In this document: positions 61,703-64,000 of the stretch, in pieces
Position numbering within the stretch: position 1 is the stretch's first letter
Layout of the letters: the number at the start of each line of letters is the position of its first letter
Source: NORP233 sp050186825
GTDB taxonomy: Bacteria > Planctomycetota > J058
Length of the DNA stretch: 64,000 bases
Reading direction: 5' to 3'
Assembly: GCA_050186825.1 (NCBI GenBank)
Contig: JBFWYD010000009.1
Coordinates: forward strand, 62,001 to 126,000
Made by a program: the position numbers and the translations under genes
Notes under the pieces: generated by a model
Databases searched by the model: none
The model's input: the letters and a program-made list of their open reading frames with translations, nothing else
Told to the model about the DNA's origin: nothing

Positions 61703-61930
61703 CTTCGCGACTCTGCGCCTTTGCGCCTTTGCGTTGAACGAACCGCCCTGGCAGCTCCCTGAACCCCTCCGCCTCCCAGAGCATGCCCGCGAATCGGAAT
61801 CGCAGCCGGGAGCCTGCCCTGGTGGTGCGCGGCCCGCCGGATTCGCGGGCGCGCTGCGGGAGGCGGAAGGCCCAGGAGCTGCGACGGCGGTTCGTTCAAC
61901 GCAAAGGCGCCAAGACGCAGAGTCGCGAAG
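61703..61930. repeat. MITE-like inverted-repeat element
   Basis: The arms 61703-61795 and 61839-61930 are highly complementary; a 25-bp core (61723-61747 versus 61886-61910) is perfect. The core contains CGCCTTTGCGTTGAACG, and further CTTCGCG / CGCGAAG pairs follow outward. There is no ORF inside. The layout is that of a non-autonomous palindromic element or a very long hairpin. Confidence 0.7.
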
Positions 61931-62051
61931 AGGTCGTGGAACTTCGAGGGCGGGAAAGGAACGAAGACCGCGAAGGTCGCGGTCGACTTCGAGGGCGGGA
62001 AAGGCACGAAGAACGCGAAGGTCGGGTCGTGCGTCGCCTCGGTCGAGGCAG

Positions 62052-62287
62052 GCGGACTCGGACTCGGACTCGGACTCGGACTCGGTCTCGGTCTCGGTCT
62101 CGGACACGGACACGGACACGGACACGGACACGGACACGGACACGGACACGGACACGGACACGGACACGGACACGGTCACGGTCACGGTCACGGTCACGGT
62201 CACGGTCACGGTCACGGTCACGGTCACGGTCTCGGTCTCGGTCTCGGTCTAGGTCTCGGTCTCGGTCTCGGACACGGACACGGACTC
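62052..62287. repeat. Hexamer tandem array of switching unit types
   Basis: The array runs without a break through CGGACT units, CGGTCT units, twelve exact CGGACA units (62101-62172), nine CGGTCA units, then CGGTCT and CGGACA again. One frame would encode only Arg/Thr or Asp/Thr-type dipeptides. It is a simple-sequence locus prone to slippage. Confidence 0.9.
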
Positions 62288-62490
62288 CAAGGCGCCTCCA
62301 GGCCAGTCTCCGGGCGGCCTGCAGCGCCAGGGCTCAGCGACGCGCGTGGCGGAGCGTTCGCGGGGGGCCCGACCGGTTGGACCCCCCGCGCCGGTCCTCG
62401 GCGCCTGGGCCAACTTCCGATAAGGTCCCTTATGTATCGCTCGGCGCGCCCCAAGTCCTGAAATCGCGTGGACCGAGCCAGGAGGTAGCC

Positions 62491-62889
62491 GTGGCCCGCA
62501 AGATCGACCACCTGGGCATCGCCGTCCGCGACCTCGAGGCCTCGGAGCGGCTGTTCGCGAGCCTGCTCGGGACGGGGAGCTCGGGTCGCGAGGTCGTCGA
62601 GACCGAGGGCGTCGAGGTCTCGTTCTTCCAGGTGGGCGAGAGCCGGCTGGAGCTGCTCCGGCCCACGCGCCCCGAGAGCGCGATCCAGGCCGCCCTCGAC
62701 CGCCGGGGCGAGGGCATCCACCACATGGCCCTGAGCGTCGACGACATCGACGCCGAGGTCGCCCGGCTCCGCGAGGCGGGCTTCCAGTTCGTCGGCGAGG
62801 CGCCGCGGCCGGGGGCGGGGGGGCACCGGGTGGCCTTCATCCACCCCAAGAGCGCCGGGGGCATCCTCGTCGAGCTCAGCGGGCACTAG
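62491..62889 (+). CDS. mce: Methylmalonyl-CoA epimerase
   Basis: 132 aa, GTG 62491 after AGGAGG. It is a vicinal-oxygen-chelate fold enzyme that interconverts (R)- and (S)-methylmalonyl-CoA in propionyl-CoA metabolism. Metal ligands and family motifs are present: KIDHLGIAVRDLE, GIHHMALSVDDI, and ILVELSGH with the final Glu. Length is typical (about 130-150 aa). No mutase or propionyl-CoA carboxylase gene is near. The promoter region lies just after the hexamer repeat array. Confidence 0.92.
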   Translation: MARKIDHLGIAVRDLEASERLFASLLGTGSSGREVVETEGVEVSFFQVGESRLELLRPTRPESAIQAALDRRGEGIHHMALSVDDIDAEVARLREAGFQFVGEAPRPGAGGHRVAFIHPKSAGGILVELSGH

Positions 62890-62976
62890 AGCGGGTCGGC
62901 CTGCGGCGAGGCCCTCCCCTGCCCTGGCGAGCCCAGGCGGCGAGCCCCAGCCCAGGCGGCGAGGCAGGCCCCAGGC

Positions 62977-64000
62977 CTAGCGCGCCAGGTCCTCCGCCCG
63001 GCGGACCGCGCGCTGATTCCGCGAGAGGAGCGCGGAGCGCTCCGTCTCGGCGCGCTGCTCGAAGCGGCGCAGGATCTGGTCGTGCTTGGCCTTGACCTCC
63101 TTGCGCCAGCCCTTGGCATCCACGGTCCGAGCCGCGAGCCCGGTCATGTTGCTCAGCTCCTGATAGACCTCGTTGCGGTAGGGTCCGTCAGGGGTCGCGC
63201 CGATCAACTCGATCAGGGCGTCCAGGGCCTGCTCGGAGGGATGGCCTGCCAGGCAGCGCAGGGCCGTGCGGTCCCCGTCGCGCGCCTGCGCCTTGAGCGC
63301 GGCCAGGAAGGGCGCGCTGCAGGCGTGGCGGGCGGGCTTCTCGGGCGGGGGGTAGCGCCCGCACACGTGCTCGCCCACGGCCAGCTCGAACAGGAGCTTG
63401 CGGGCCCGGACGCCCTTCTCGTCCTTCAGTCGCTTGGCGAGGGCGCGCGCGGCGTCGCGGCGGTAGGCGTCGGTGCGCTGGCCCAGGCCGCGCAGGAGCC
63501 CCTGGAGGGCCTGGGTGCGCACCTCTTCGTCGTCGTCCTCGGCGGCCTCCAGCAGGGTCCGCATGGCCCCCTCGTAGGGGCGCTTCTCGAGGATGTCGAC
63601 CAGGCGGACGCGCACCGCAGGGTCGGTCACCTTGCGCCACAGCTTCCGCACCAGGCCGTCGAGGGTCTGGTCGCGCAGGCGGGTCGCGCTCGCGAGCTCG
63701 CTCAGGAGCGCGCCGCGATCTCCTTCGTCCGCCAGGCCCGCCACGAGCTGCTCGAGGGTGCCTGGCGGCTGCTGCTGCGCCAGCGGCGGGACGCCGACCC
63801 GGGCCAGGAGCTCCCGGGCGGTCCCCTGCGCGGGCTCCTGGGGGGCGCGGCGCAGGAAGGCCAGCACCCAGGCGGTCAGGGCCGCGGTCGGCGAGTCCCG
63901 CTCCTCCACGAAGGGGCGCAGGGCGTCGGCCTGGAGGCTGGCGTCGCCCTCGCTCTCCACGCGGGCCAGGTAGGTCTCGAGGGGCAGCACGTGGTCCTGC
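62977..64000 (-). CDS. HEAT-repeat protein, 5' end cut by the window
   Basis: At least 340 aa; the frame stays open to the right edge, so the true start is probably beyond 64000 (a GTG at 63990 is in frame). Most of the protein is alpha-solenoid HEAT-like repeats (VRLVDILEKRPYEGAMRTLL, EVRTQALQGLLRGLGQRTDA). The C-terminus ends in an Arg/Glu-rich coil (KHDQILRRFEQRAETERSAL). No signal peptide can be judged. It is convergent with the epimerase gene. Confidence 0.7.
   Translation of the reverse strand, partial: QDHVLPLETYLARVESEGDASLQADALRPFVEERDSPTAALTAWVLAFLRRAPQEPAQGTARELLARVGVPPLAQQQPPGTLEQLVAGLADEGDRGALLSELASATRLRDQTLDGLVRKLWRKVTDPAVRVRLVDILEKRPYEGAMRTLLEAAEDDDEEVRTQALQGLLRGLGQRTDAYRRDAARALAKRLKDEKGVRARKLLFELAVGEHVCGRYPPPEKPARHACSAPFLAALKAQARDGDRTALRCLAGHPSEQALDALIELIGATPDGPYRNEVYQELSNMTGLAARTVDAKGWRKEVKAKHDQILRRFEQRAETERSALLSRNQRAVRRAEDLAR

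Larger units (their letters stand above)
61430..62490. other. 1.06-kb intergenic region of simple repeats and a large palindrome
   Basis: No credible gene lies here; open frames are artefacts of hexamer repeats. In order it holds a short hexamer array (61533-61603), a MITE-like palindrome (61703-61930, weaker similarity out to about 61657-61975), and a long hexamer array (62052-62287), then about 200 bp before the epimerase gene. Confidence 0.75.

Noticed and set aside
62052..62287. CRISPR array
   Set aside because: The units are contiguous 6-bp repeats with no spacers and no cas genes.
61783..62300. Arg/Thr dipeptide-repeat proteins encoded by the hexamer array
   Set aside because: All six frames stay open because of the 6-bp period; no start signal and no non-repeat domain.

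Overview
The window is very GC-rich, densely packed chromosomal DNA. Several gene types point to a large-genome bacterium of the Planctomycetota or Myxococcota kind: three Ser/Thr protein kinases, five FHA-domain proteins or modules, PATAN/DUF4388-like modules, STN-repeat and von Willebrand A proteins, TerB and histone-H1-like tails, and many Pro/Ala-rich low-complexity linkers. I cannot choose between the two phyla from sequence alone. GTG and TTG starts and 1-4 bp gene overlaps are common.

Layout. 1-12.4 kb: a cut-off zinc-ribbon protein, a Tat-exported dienelactone-hydrolase-like enzyme, a VPS62-like membrane protein, an STN-repeat lipoprotein, a convergent NHEJ pair (LigD-type polymerase and a frameshifted ATP-dependent ligase), a secreted glycosidase with a HEAT protein, and a kinase with a Kelch-type exterior. 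12.4-21.35 kb: a decayed BREX-2 PglY-like fragment, then an 8.5-kb integrative element inserted in the 3' half of tRNA-Thr(CGT). A 43-bp direct repeat bounds the element. It carries a tyrosine integrase, HTH proteins, a CHC2 primase, a RepA-like ATPase, iteron-like repeats and a chain of overlapping small genes. 21.35-32.8 kb: zinc-ribbon and L7/L12-like proteins, a Xer recombinase, PabB, a metallophosphatase, an FHA protein, an anti-sigma-like pair, and a TerB protein with a histone-like tail. 32.8-36.5 kb: an acyl-CoA ligase and a VWA protein between perfect 35-bp inverted repeats. 36.5-41.7 kb: two GNAT-nitrilase fusions, one lacking the catalytic cysteine, and a YiiX-like papain-fold protein.

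41.85-45.83 kb is the most notable part: a compact operon of E1-like enzyme, ubiquitin-like protein (YukD/beta-grasp type, ending in glycine), E2-like UBC protein with HPN motif and cysteine, JAMM/JAB isopeptidase with all metal ligands, and an FHA-Ser/Thr kinase whose start overlaps the JAB stop. It looks like a complete bacterial ubiquitin-like conjugation/deconjugation cycle joined to phospho-signalling. It is neither type II CBASS (no CD-NTase, E1 and E2 separate) nor ordered like the Bil operon.

45.9-64 kb: glutaminase, an outer-membrane-type protein, a kinase with TPR-like tail, FHA/DUF4388 proteins, an alpha-toroid (squalene-cyclase-like) membrane protein, a CoA-binding protein, a TULIP-like lipoprotein, a GGDEF-like protein, a 1-kb repeat-rich intergenic region (hexamer arrays plus a MITE-like palindrome), methylmalonyl-CoA epimerase and a HEAT protein that runs off the right edge.
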